Source: Nonomuraea rhodomycinica
GTDB lineage: Bacteria; Actinomycetota; Actinomycetes; Streptosporangiales; Streptosporangiaceae
Direction of reading: 5' to 3'
Length of the DNA stretch: 64,000 nucleotides
Assembly: GCF_013363995.1 (NCBI RefSeq)
Contig: NZ_JABWGO010000007.1
Span: forward strand, 186,001 to 250,000
Both the position numbers and the translations under genes were made by a program. Positions 24,274-32,140 of the stretch are shown in pieces (position 1 is the first letter of the stretch; each line of letters begins with the position of its first letter). Under the pieces are notes generated by a model that ran no database searches, was not told the origin of the DNA, and was given only the letters and a program-made list of their open reading frames with translations.

Positions 24274-25583
24274 CGCGAGTGCCTTTTCACGATCGGAGGA
24301 ACGGTCATGGACAGGATGGCCGTGTCGTCGGTCAATCCGGGCCCGAACGCGGACAGAGTCTCCTCCAGCCGCGTCACCACCGCCTGGGCGGGTTGTCCGG
24401 CCAGGCCGGCGGCCAGGCTTCGCAGGCGGTCCTCACCGTACATGTGGCCGGCCGGTGTGCGGGCTTCGGTGAGGCCGTCGGTGTAGAGCAGCATGCCGTC
24501 GCCGGGGAGCAGCGTGGTCTCGGCGACGGCGAAGCGCGCCTCCTGCAGCAGCCCGACGAGCATGCCGCCCTCGGTGCGCAGCGCCTCGACGTCGCCCCCG
24601 GCGCGGACGACCAGCGCCGGAGGGTGTCCGCCCCCGGCGACCTTGACGCGCGTGCCCTCGTCGGTCGGCGTGAGCACGCCGTACAGGACCGTGCAGTAGC
24701 ACGGGTCGGCGCCCAGGAACTCGTCCATGAGCACCATGTTGAGGTTGGCCAGCACGGCCTCGGGGTCGCCGGCGTAGACGGCGGCGGCGCGCAGGGTGTG
24801 CCGGGCCAGGGCGGTCACGACGGCCGCGTCGGCGCCCTTGCCGCACACGTCGCCGAGGAAGAACGCCCAGTTGTGCTCGTCGAGACGGAACACGTCGAAG
24901 AAGTCGCCGCCCACCTGGTCGGCGGAGGCGACGTGGTAGTGCGTGGCGATGTCCAGCCCGGGGACCTTCGGCGGGGAGGGCGGGAGCAGCACCTTGCGCA
25001 GCGTGGAGGTGAGCAGTTCCAGCCGGCCGCGCTCGGCCTCGGCCTGCTGGCGCAGGCGGCGTTCGAGCGTGAGGGCGGCGCGGGCGGACAGCCGCGTCTC
25101 CAGCTGGGTGGCCACCAGGGCGGCCAGGTCGGTCAGCGTGTGCAGTCCGGCTTCGTCCACCTCGCGCGGCTCGACGTCCATGACGTTGACCGTGCCCAGG
25201 CGGTGGCCGTCGGCCGTGACGATCGGCGCGGCGGCGTAGAACCGCACATGGGGCTCGTCACGGACCAGCGGGTGGTCGCACGCCTCCGGGTGGGTGAGCG
25301 TGTCGGCCACCACGTACGGTTCCGACTCCAGGATCGCGGAGACGCACAGGCCGGGGTCGGGCGCGAGGTCGTGCGGGACCCCCGCCAGCCCCGTGTGGGC
25401 CTTGATCCAGACCCGCTCGTCCTCGACGAACGTCACGGACGCGATCGGCGCGCCGAAGGCGCGGGCCGCGAGCGCGACGACCCGGTCGAACGCCCCCTCG
25501 GGCGGGGTGTCGAGGACCTGGTACCGGCGCAGCGCTTCCAGCCGCGCGGCCTCGGCGCCAGGATCGATCAGCGTTGCCGTCAT
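24270..25583 (-). CDS. GAF domain PP2C-type (SpoIIE-like) serine phosphatase
   Basis: 437 residues. An N-terminal GAF sensor domain (~15-165; RYQVLDTPPEGAFDRVVALAA is the start typical of this family) is followed by a coiled-coil-like linker (~165-200). A SpoIIE/RsbU phosphatase domain follows, with metal-binding Asp in ADQVGGDFFD, FFLGDVCGKG, GGGHPPALV and YTDGLTEAR, ending in DDTAILSM. It should dephosphorylate a STAS antagonist, most simply the one encoded by the overlapping gene, in response to a small-molecule or redox signal sensed by GAF. Confidence 0.93.
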   Translation of the reverse strand: MTATLIDPGAEAARLEALRRYQVLDTPPEGAFDRVVALAARAFGAPIASVTFVEDERVWIKAHTGLAGVPHDLAPDPGLCVSAILESEPYVVADTLTHPEACDHPLVRDEPHVRFYAAAPIVTADGHRLGTVNVMDVEPREVDEAGLHTLTDLAALVATQLETRLSARAALTLERRLRQQAEAERGRLELLTSTLRKVLLPPSPPKVPGLDIATHYHVASADQVGGDFFDVFRLDEHNWAFFLGDVCGKGADAAVVTALARHTLRAAAVYAGDPEAVLANLNMVLMDEFLGADPCYCTVLYGVLTPTDEGTRVKVAGGGHPPALVVRAGGDVEALRTEGGMLVGLLQEARFAVAETTLLPGDGMLLYTDGLTEARTPAGHMYGEDRLRSLAAGLAGQPAQAVVTRLEETLSAFGPGLTDDTAILSMTVPPIVKRHSR

Positions 25584-25763
25584 GTGGTCGCGTCACCGTT
25601 TCTCTTTCGAGGACGCACGAAGTTTACTTGTCAAGCTTCTCTGCTCCCGCCGGATTTACTACAAAACCCCCAATACCCCCAACATTCCCAAAAGATCCCG
25701 CGTGAAGACGGATCGCCGGTTCGACGGAGTACCAATGTGACCCCGTCGAAGGGACCCAGCCGG

Positions 25764-26360
25764 ATGACCGCTCCACCCGGAGTACCCGTGAGAGCCGACG
25801 ACGCCGCGCTCATCGAGGAGTCGTGGCGGCGTCCCGACGCGTTCGCGGTGCTCTACGACCGCTACTTCGGCGACGTCTACCGGTACGTCGCCGGGCGGGT
25901 CGGCACGCAGGTCGCCGACGATCTCGCCGCCGAGACGTTCGTCGTGGCCTACGGCAAGCGCGCGACGTTCGACCCCGGGCGCGGAGCCGTGCGCGCCTGG
26001 CTCTTCGGGATCGCCACCAACCTCGTGGCCCAGCACCGGAGGAGCGAGACCCGCAGGCTGGAGGCGTTGCGGCGGACGCCGGCCGAGGACGGCACGGACG
26101 GCGGGCACGAGGACCGGGTGGCCGCCAGGCTCCTCGCGGCGGGCGCGCGGGGGCGGCTCGCCGCGGAGCTGCGGCGGCTGCCCGACCACGACAGGGACGT
26201 GCTGCTCCTCGTCGCCCTGGCGGACCTCAACTACGAGGAGGTCGCGCAGGCCCTGGACATCCCGTCCGGCACCGTCGGATCCCGGCTCAACCGGGTCCGC
26301 AGGAAGCTGCGCGCGGCCCTCGGCGGCGCCGACCCGGCGATCGGAGCAACCGATGACTGA
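25764..26360 (+). CDS. ECF RNA polymerase sigma factor
   Basis: 198 residues. Region 2 (FAVLYDRYFGDVYRYVAGRVG; ADDLAAETFVVAYGKR; AWLFGIATNLVAQHRR) and region 4 (LPDHDRDVLLLVALADLNYEEVAQAL; PSGTVGSRLNRVRRKLRAAL) are both present. AAGGGA lies 9 nt before the ATG at 25764. Its stop lies inside the next gene (8-nt overlap), whose product has one membrane helix and is the probable anti-sigma partner. The upstream gap contains CCCCCAATACCCCC and other unusually AT/C-rich DNA where a promoter is expected. Confidence 0.92.
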   Translation: MTAPPGVPVRADDAALIEESWRRPDAFAVLYDRYFGDVYRYVAGRVGTQVADDLAAETFVVAYGKRATFDPGRGAVRAWLFGIATNLVAQHRRSETRRLEALRRTPAEDGTDGGHEDRVAARLLAAGARGRLAAELRRLPDHDRDVLLLVALADLNYEEVAQALDIPSGTVGSRLNRVRRKLRAALGGADPAIGATDD

Positions 26361-27672
26361 CCTGAACGGGCGTCCCTTCCCCGGCCTGCCGGACGACCGG
26401 ACGGACCTCGACGCGGTGCGCGCCCTCCTCGGCTCGCCCGAGCCGTCGCTGGAGACCGTCGTGGACGGCCGGGCCCGCCTGCTCGCGGCGCTGGCCCGGG
26501 ACACCGGCGACACCGTCGGCGACACCGGCCCACTCGCCGACGCCGGTCCCTACGCCGGCGTCGGTGCCGGGGATGCGGCGCCGGCGGAGATCCGGGAGGA
26601 GCCCGTCCCGCTCCGGGCCGTGCACGACCACGCGCCCCGTACGGCCGGGCGGATGAGGAGGCGGCTGGCCACCGCGGGGGCGGGGCTGGCTGCGGCGGCG
26701 ACGATCCTGGTGGCGGCGGTCGTCGCCGCGCCCGGCGGTCCGGTCACCTCGACGGGGCCCGGCGCGCCCGCCACCACCGCGCAGGACCCGCCCAGCGCCT
26801 CCTCGACGACCTCGGCGGGCGCCGGGAAGGCCCGCGCGGTGCTGCTCGCCGCCGCCGACGCGGTCGCCGGGCAGCCCGCCGGCCAGGGCGCCTACTGGCG
26901 GACGACGACGGTCACCTGGTGGCAGACACCCACGGGCGACGGCGCGTACGTTCTTGAGCTGGGCCTGTCGGAGGAGATGTGGCTGGCCCGCCGTCCGGGG
27001 GACAAGAGCTGGCGGATCAAGCGCCCCCTCGGCGCGAAGCCCGCCACGGCGAGCGACGAGGCGGCCTGGCGGAAGGCCGGATCGCCGTCCTCCTGGAACA
27101 TGGGGCCCTCCGGGGCGCCGGCCGCGGACGTGGTCGAGGCGAAGCCCGGCGAGCCGGTCGTCTCCGAGCTGCGCGGCACGTGGCGGGGCTCCGGGGGAGA
27201 CCTGGCGAAGCAGTCGCTGTCCTGGGACGACCTGGCGGCGATCCCCGGCGACGTCGACGGACTGCGGGCGTACCTGACGAGGCTCGTCACCGAGACCGGC
27301 GCCAAGGGCTCCGCCGACGATCCGGAGAAGCTGCGCGACCTGCTGGGGGAGGCCGCCGTGCGGATCGCCGCCGATCTCCCGGTGACGCCGCGGGTGCGCG
27401 CGTCGGCCTTCCGGCTGCTCGCGACCATGCCCGGAGTGCGCGCCGAGGGCCAGGCCACCGACCGGCTCGGCCGCGAGGGCCAGGCGATCGTCTACCGCTC
27501 GGACGGCCGGGTGAAGGCGCGGATCGTGGTGGACCCCCGCACCGGCCGGACGCTGGCCAGGCAGACGACGACCCTGGACACGGCCCGCGACGGCGGCGAG
27601 ATCCCGCTGCACGCCGAGACCGCCTACGAGCGGATCGGCTGGACCGACCAGCGGCCCCCCGGGCGGCGGTGA
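26353..27672 (+). CDS. CU044_5270-type membrane protein, probable sigma-factor partner
   Basis: 439 residues. A cytoplasmic N-terminus of ~100 residues precedes one membrane helix (~103-125, TAGAGLAAAATILVAAVVAA), and a large extracytoplasmic C-terminal domain follows. The layout and the C-terminus (YWRTTTVTWWQTP...; DGRVKARIVVDPRTGRTLA) match the CU044_5270 family that regularly follows ECF sigma genes in actinobacteria. A role in holding or releasing the sigma factor is inferred from this. Translation is coupled through the 8-nt overlap ATGACTGA. Confidence 0.85.
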   Translation: MTDLNGRPFPGLPDDRTDLDAVRALLGSPEPSLETVVDGRARLLAALARDTGDTVGDTGPLADAGPYAGVGAGDAAPAEIREEPVPLRAVHDHAPRTAGRMRRRLATAGAGLAAAATILVAAVVAAPGGPVTSTGPGAPATTAQDPPSASSTTSAGAGKARAVLLAAADAVAGQPAGQGAYWRTTTVTWWQTPTGDGAYVLELGLSEEMWLARRPGDKSWRIKRPLGAKPATASDEAAWRKAGSPSSWNMGPSGAPAADVVEAKPGEPVVSELRGTWRGSGGDLAKQSLSWDDLAAIPGDVDGLRAYLTRLVTETGAKGSADDPEKLRDLLGEAAVRIAADLPVTPRVRASAFRLLATMPGVRAEGQATDRLGREGQAIVYRSDGRVKARIVVDPRTGRTLARQTTTLDTARDGGEIPLHAETAYERIGWTDQRPPGRR

Positions 27673-27715
27673 CGGGAGAGGTTTCCGTGGCCCGGCCCGG
27701 GAAAGAGGCCAGGCC

Positions 27716-29035
27716 ATGACCACTCTGGAATCGCCTTCACGCCAGGGTGAGCGGGAGCCGGCCGCGCGATGCCCGAGGAGCGGCGCCGAGATGTCGGCGC
27801 CGCCGGTCCTGGGCGTGGACGACACCCCCGCCTTCCGGCTCAGCCCGTACACCTTCATCTCCGAACGGGCCAGGGAGCTCGGCACGGACGTCTTCGACAC
27901 GCGGCTGCTCCTGCGGCCGACCACCTGCATGACCGGGCCCGAGGCGGCCAGGGTCTTCTACGGCGAGCGCCGGCTCGTCCGCCACGGGGCGGCGCCGCGC
28001 CGGCTGCTGCTGACGCTGTTCGGCCGGGGCGGGGTGCAGTCGCTGGACGGCGAGGCGCACGCCGTCCGCAAGGCGATGTTCATGTCGCTCATGACGCCCG
28101 AGGAGCGGGAGCGCATGCGCGAGCTGGCGGGGCGGGCGTGGCGGGAGCGGATCGGCCGCTGGGGCCGGATGCCGCGCGTCAACCTGTTCGAGGAGGTCAG
28201 CGAGCTGCTGTGCGAGGTGGCGTGCGCGTGGACGGGCGTGCGGCTCGACCGCAGGAGCATCCCGCACGCGACCGCGCGGCTGCTCGCGATGATCGAGGCG
28301 CCCGCCGCCGTCGGCCCGCGCTACCTGCGTGGCCGCACGGCGCGCGTGCAGGCCGAGAAGGGCATCGCCGAGCTGGTGAGACGGGTGCGCGAGCGGCCCG
28401 AGCGGTTCGCGGGCACCCCGCTGCAGGCCGTCGCGCTGCACCGCGACGCCGACGGCGCGCCGCTGGACCCGCGGGTGGCCGCCGTGGAGGTGCTGAACCT
28501 GCTGCGGCCGATCGTGGCCGTCGGCCGGTTCGTCACCTTCGCCGCCCTCGCCCTGCACGCCAACCCGCACTGCCACGAGCGGATCAGCTCCGGCGACGAC
28601 GCCTACCTGGAGTACTTCGTCCAGGAGGTGCGGCGGTTCTACCCGTTCTTCCCGATGGTCGCCGCGAAGGTGGCCGAGCCGTTCGAGTGGAACGGCCATC
28701 GCTTCCCGAAGGGCCGTCGCGTCCTGCTCGACCTGCACGGCATCGACCACGACTCCCGGGTGTGGGAGGGGCCGGAGGAGTTCCGTCCCGAGCGGTTCGG
28801 CACGTGGGACGGCGGCGCCTTCGACTTCGTGCCGCAGGGCGGCGGCGACCACCACCGCGGCCACCGGTGCCCGGGCGAGTGGCTCACCGTGGACCTGATG
28901 AAGGTGGCGGTGACCGCGCTGACCCGCTGGATGTCGTACGGCGTGGTGCCGGAGCAGGACCTCAGCATGCCCCGCCGGCGCGCGCCCGCCCTGCCGGCCA
29001 GCGGCTTCGTCATCGACCGGGTGATCCCCGCCTAG
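27716..29035 (+). CDS. cytochrome P450, CYP152 family fatty-acid peroxygenase/decarboxylase
   Basis: 439 residues. The heme loop FVPQGGGDHHRGHRCPGEW (Cys385) is the diagnostic CYP152 form. The I-helix carries Arg264-Pro265 (NLLRPIVAVG) in place of the usual acid-alcohol pair, the residues that bind the fatty-acid carboxylate and activate hydrogen peroxide in P450-BSbeta, SPalpha and OleT. EVRR at 304-307 is the ExxR motif. Such enzymes hydroxylate at alpha or beta, or decarboxylate, without a redox partner; which outcome occurs here cannot be told. It lies 44 bp after the sigma-partner gene, so the ECF sigma may control it. Its 3' end overlaps the convergent glycosyltransferase gene by 26 bp. 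Confidence 0.93.
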   Translation: MTTLESPSRQGEREPAARCPRSGAEMSAPPVLGVDDTPAFRLSPYTFISERARELGTDVFDTRLLLRPTTCMTGPEAARVFYGERRLVRHGAAPRRLLLTLFGRGGVQSLDGEAHAVRKAMFMSLMTPEERERMRELAGRAWRERIGRWGRMPRVNLFEEVSELLCEVACAWTGVRLDRRSIPHATARLLAMIEAPAAVGPRYLRGRTARVQAEKGIAELVRRVRERPERFAGTPLQAVALHRDADGAPLDPRVAAVEVLNLLRPIVAVGRFVTFAALALHANPHCHERISSGDDAYLEYFVQEVRRFYPFFPMVAAKVAEPFEWNGHRFPKGRRVLLDLHGIDHDSRVWEGPEEFRPERFGTWDGGAFDFVPQGGGDHHRGHRCPGEWLTVDLMKVAVTALTRWMSYGVVPEQDLSMPRRRAPALPASGFVIDRVIPA

Positions 29036-30218
29036 CCGGGTGAGAGGGGTCGGTCCAGTAGGTGTCCATGATCGGCTCGTGCGCCATCAGCTCGCTGAAC
29101 AGGTCCTCCCACAGCGGCATGACCGCCTCGGGCGCGTAGCCGCGGGCCGTGCGGGCGGCGCGCTCGCCGATCCGCAGCCGCAGCTCCCGGTCGCCCATGA
29201 GCCGGTCGAGCGCCGCGGCGAGCGCGCCGACGTCCTGCGGCGGCACGAGCAGCCCGTCGACCCCGGGCGTGACCACGTCGCCCGGCCCGGTCGGGCAGTC
29301 GAAGGCCGCGACCGGAAGGGCGTGCCCCATGGCCTCGATCATCACCATCGGCAGCCCCTCGAAGCGGGAGGACAGCGCGTAGATCGAGGCGCCGGCCAGC
29401 TCCTCGTCCATGTGGGCGGTCCGGCCCATCAGGCTGACCCGGCCGGTCAGGCCCTCGCTTTCGATGAGCTCGGCGAGCCGCTCCTTCTTCGGCCCGGAGC
29501 CGAAGATCCGCAGCCGCCACTCCGGGTGCCGCCGCGCCGCCTGCCCGAACGCGGGGATGAGCAGGTCGAAGCCCTTCTGCCAGACCAGCCGGCCGGCCGC
29601 CACCACGACCGGGTGCTCCTGCGCCGACCTGCGGCCCGCCGGGTGGACCGCGTTGGGGATGCGCACGATCGGCGTGCGCGGCAGCAGTTCGCGGTAGGCG
29701 AGCTGGTTGCCGCGCGTCAGCACCACCACGGCGTCGAACCGGTCGTAGTAGCGGGCGATGTCGGCGCGCACCGGCTCGGGGTAGGCGTCGAGGTTCATGT
29801 GGTCCTGCGCCACGCGCACGACGCCCTTGGCGGCGCGGCGGGCGGCGATGAGGTTCAGCGCCGGGCGGGTGGTCACCAGGACGCCGTCGCTCAGGGCGGA
29901 GACGTAGTCGACGACCGTCTTCTCCACGCGTTCGGTGAAGTATCCGGCGGCGAACTCGCCGGGCGGCACCAGCTTGCCCCGCAGCCGCCGCCACACCTTG
30001 CGGCCGAGCGAGTCGGCGGCCACCGACTCCCGCTGGTCGACCAGGGGGACGAGCCGCACCCGGGGGTCGAGCGCGAACTGCGGCTTGGCGCGGCGGCGCA
30101 CGACGCTGGCGATCTCCACCTCGTGGCCGAGGGCGGCCATCGCGGAGGCCTGGTTGAACACCGTCCGGATCGTCCCGCCGACCCCGTAGGCGTGGAGCAG
30201 CACGTAGCGGATCTTCAC
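29010..30218 (-). CDS. family 4 glycosyltransferase
   Basis: 402 residues with a GT-B fold. N-terminal acceptor domain start HAYGVGGTIRTVFNQA; donor-domain motifs VVVAAGRLVWQKGFDLLIPAF and the EX7E signature SRFEGLPMVMIEAMG; GRTAHMDEEL is a typical connecting segment. It transfers a sugar from a nucleotide donor with retention of configuration; donor and acceptor are unknown. The GTG start at 30218 overlaps the TGA of the sulfotransferase gene (GTGA), so the two are translationally coupled and probably modify the same surface glycan or metabolite. Confidence 0.92.
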   Translation of the reverse strand: MKIRYVLLHAYGVGGTIRTVFNQASAMAALGHEVEIASVVRRRAKPQFALDPRVRLVPLVDQRESVAADSLGRKVWRRLRGKLVPPGEFAAGYFTERVEKTVVDYVSALSDGVLVTTRPALNLIAARRAAKGVVRVAQDHMNLDAYPEPVRADIARYYDRFDAVVVLTRGNQLAYRELLPRTPIVRIPNAVHPAGRRSAQEHPVVVAAGRLVWQKGFDLLIPAFGQAARRHPEWRLRIFGSGPKKERLAELIESEGLTGRVSLMGRTAHMDEELAGASIYALSSRFEGLPMVMIEAMGHALPVAAFDCPTGPGDVVTPGVDGLLVPPQDVGALAAALDRLMGDRELRLRIGERAARTARGYAPEAVMPLWEDLFSELMAHEPIMDTYWTDPSHPARRGSPGR

Positions 30219-31069
30219 AGGTAACCCCAGTCGCGGCACATGGGTCTCAGCACGTCGGGGATCTCCTCGGCGGCCGGCAGGCCGCGTCCCGGCTGGACGG
30301 TGCCCGAGCGGATCTTCTCCTGCCAGTCGCCGAGCCCCTTGCGGACCACGCCGGGCGTGCCGTACGCGAGCATCCCGGCCGCCCACGGCACGTCCAGGAA
30401 CGCGCAGATCTCCCTGGTCACCCGCTCGGGGTCGGCGGTCAGGTCCTCGTAGCGGACGGTCAGGCCGTCGAGCGCCTTCCGGGCCCGCTGGACCGCCTTC
30501 ATGTAGCGCAGCGCGTCGGCCGCGGCCTCCTCCGGGGTGCGCTTGCCCGCGCCCGCCTCGTACCAGGATGCCGCGATGGAGGCGGGGTGGCGCAGCAGGA
30601 AGACGAAGCGCGCGTCGGGCCAGCAGGTGGCGATCCGCTGGTGGGCGAAGGCGTTGGCGGGAGTCTTGTCCACGATGTACCGCTTGCCGCTCCGGGAGAG
30701 CTCCCGGTGCAGCACCCGGTCCCACAGCAGGTGCTCCAGGTCGGCCCGGTCGTGGCCGAGCTCCTCCATCGCCCTGCGCGCCAGCGGGGTGCCGAAGCCG
30801 ACGCTCAGTCGCCGCACGTGCAGCTCGTGCGGGGCGTGCAGCTCGGGGTGCGCGTCGAGCATCGCGCGCAGCAGCGTGGAGCCGGACCGGACGGGGGACA
30901 GGATGAACACGGGCGCGGTCAGCAGGCGGTCGTGCGCGGGGTCGGCGGGCGGCCGGGGAGGGCTCTCCACCGGGTCGGAGGAGTCTTCCGGACGCGTGGG
31001 GGTGACGCGTTCGAAGCGGACGCCGGCGTACCTCCCGAGCGCGTCGTTGAGCTTTCGCTGCCAGGTCAT
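30215..31069 (-). CDS. PAPS-dependent sulfotransferase
   Basis: 284 residues. The 5'-phosphosulfate loop reads SPVRSGSTLLRAML (near residue 57) and the 3'-phosphate motif reads RHPASIAASW. It also has the histidine- and lysine-containing segments common to bacterial aryl/carbohydrate sulfotransferases (YIVDKTPANAF). It transfers a sulfonate from PAPS to a hydroxyl group. The ATG at 31069 is chosen because upstream sequence is not conserved-looking, but no strong ribosome-binding site precedes it. Coupled by GTGA overlap with a glycosyltransferase, which suggests synthesis of a sulfated glycoconjugate. Confidence 0.9.
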   Translation of the reverse strand: MTWQRKLNDALGRYAGVRFERVTPTRPEDSSDPVESPPRPPADPAHDRLLTAPVFILSPVRSGSTLLRAMLDAHPELHAPHELHVRRLSVGFGTPLARRAMEELGHDRADLEHLLWDRVLHRELSRSGKRYIVDKTPANAFAHQRIATCWPDARFVFLLRHPASIAASWYEAGAGKRTPEEAAADALRYMKAVQRARKALDGLTVRYEDLTADPERVTREICAFLDVPWAAGMLAYGTPGVVRKGLGDWQEKIRSGTVQPGRGLPAAEEIPDVLRPMCRDWGYL

Positions 31070-31208
31070 GCCGTTGGAGGCTACCGAGCGTTCCTGGTAA
31101 TTCCCTGTCAATGCCCTCGTCAGGGGCGGTACGGGCGTCCCGGCGGGAAGGTCTTTGACGCGATCGCGTCTATGTACCGTCCGCGACGGCGCCCTTACGT
31201 TCGGAGTC

Positions 31209-31436
31209 ATGTGCGATCTGAACCCACAGGAAAGCCGTGACGTTCTCGACTCCCTGAGCGAGATCCGCGCACTGTCCGACCAGGTGGCCACGCACGCCTC
31301 GGCCATCGGGAAGAGCTCCTACATGGACCACGCCGGCCTCGCCGCGCTGCTGACCGAGCTGCGCGATCGCGCCGACGCGACCCGGGTGTGGGTGGAGGCC
31401 AAGCCGCACCAGCACGCCGCGCACCAAGGCCACTGA
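31209..31436 (+). CDS. hypothetical small helical protein
   Basis: 75 residues, start at the ATG at 31209 with CGGAG just upstream. It is charged and helical (NPQESRDVLDSLSEIRALSDQVATHASAIGK... LTELRDRADATRVWVEA), ending in a His-rich tail KPHQHAAHQGH that could bind metal. No family recognised. Divergent from the sulfotransferase gene and followed by a short tandem repeat and a strong terminator, so it is a self-contained unit. Confidence 0.7.
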   Translation: MCDLNPQESRDVLDSLSEIRALSDQVATHASAIGKSSYMDHAGLAALLTELRDRADATRVWVEAKPHQHAAHQGH

Positions 31437-31465
31437 CAGCACGGCCACTGACAGCACGGCCACTG
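31428..31465 (+). repeat. 15-bp tandem repeat spanning a stop codon
   Basis: GGCCACTGACAGCAC at 31428-31442 and 31443-31457, with a partial third copy to 31465. The TGA in the first copy is the stop codon of the small gene 31209-31436, so each in-frame copy repeats the stop. Confidence 0.88.
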
Positions 31466-31480
31466 GGCCGTCCAAGGCGT

Positions 31481-31525
31481 GCCGGTTCCGGCGGGGCGGC
31501 GGGGCCCTGCCGGAACCGGCCTTTT
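31481..31525 (+). terminator. rho-independent terminator
   Basis: GCCGGTTCCGGC (31481-31492) and GCCGGAACCGGC (31509-31520) form a perfect 12-bp stem followed by CTTTT. It ends the transcript of the small gene 31209-31436. Confidence 0.88.
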
Positions 31526-31675
31526 CCGGGTGGTCTCCCGGTCAGCAGGTCCTCATGGCGTGCGTGTGCGAGTGGACTTTCCGCGCCTTTCCCGTTCTGA
31601 TGATCTCGCCGGTTCGTCCGGCGCGTGTTCGCGGAGCGAGGGGAAAGCCCATGGGACCTCGGCGTCCGGCGCGGC

Positions 31676-31858
31676 TCACACCTCGGTGGGCCGGTCGTAG
31701 CCCTCGGCCTCGCCGTGGACCCCGCGGTTCGGGTCCTGCTCCGGCTGGTTGGCCGGGTCCGTGGGCGACGGGTCGAACTCCTCGGCGAAGTCCGCGTCGT
31801 CGTACTCCTCGGGATTCTCCCGCCGGTCGGCGAGCGGCCGCTCGTCGGGCTGCGACAT
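31676..31858 (-). CDS. small acidic hypothetical protein
   Basis: 60 residues, strongly acidic and hydrophilic (ENPEEYDDADFAEEFDPSP), with no predicted fold or membrane segment; probably disordered. AGGAGGAG just before the ATG at 31858 is one of the best ribosome-binding sites in the region and supports it as a real gene. It is divergent from the M28 peptidase gene across a ~280-bp gap. Confidence 0.75.
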   Translation of the reverse strand: MSQPDERPLADRRENPEEYDDADFAEEFDPSPTDPANQPEQDPNRGVHGEAEGYDRPTEV

Positions 31859-32140
31859 GGCTCCTCCTGCGCTCGGATGCTCCGCCCACGGCCGCGGGCC
31901 GGCGGGCGGCGGACATCGGGCCCCTGCCCGCGACGGGCGGGCTCATGTCGGCGGGCGCCCCGCCGGCGGCTCCGGGCGGCCGGTTACGGCCTTCCCTGTT
32001 CGCGAGATCCGGTCAATCAACCATGTGCCGGCATGACCGCCGCCGGGGAATTGGGCTCTAGGCGCGCATCAGATGCGGCGTTACCTTCCAGTGAGGCGGC
32101 ATCGGGGGATCATGCCGCTTTTCCGCTGTGGAGGAGCCAT

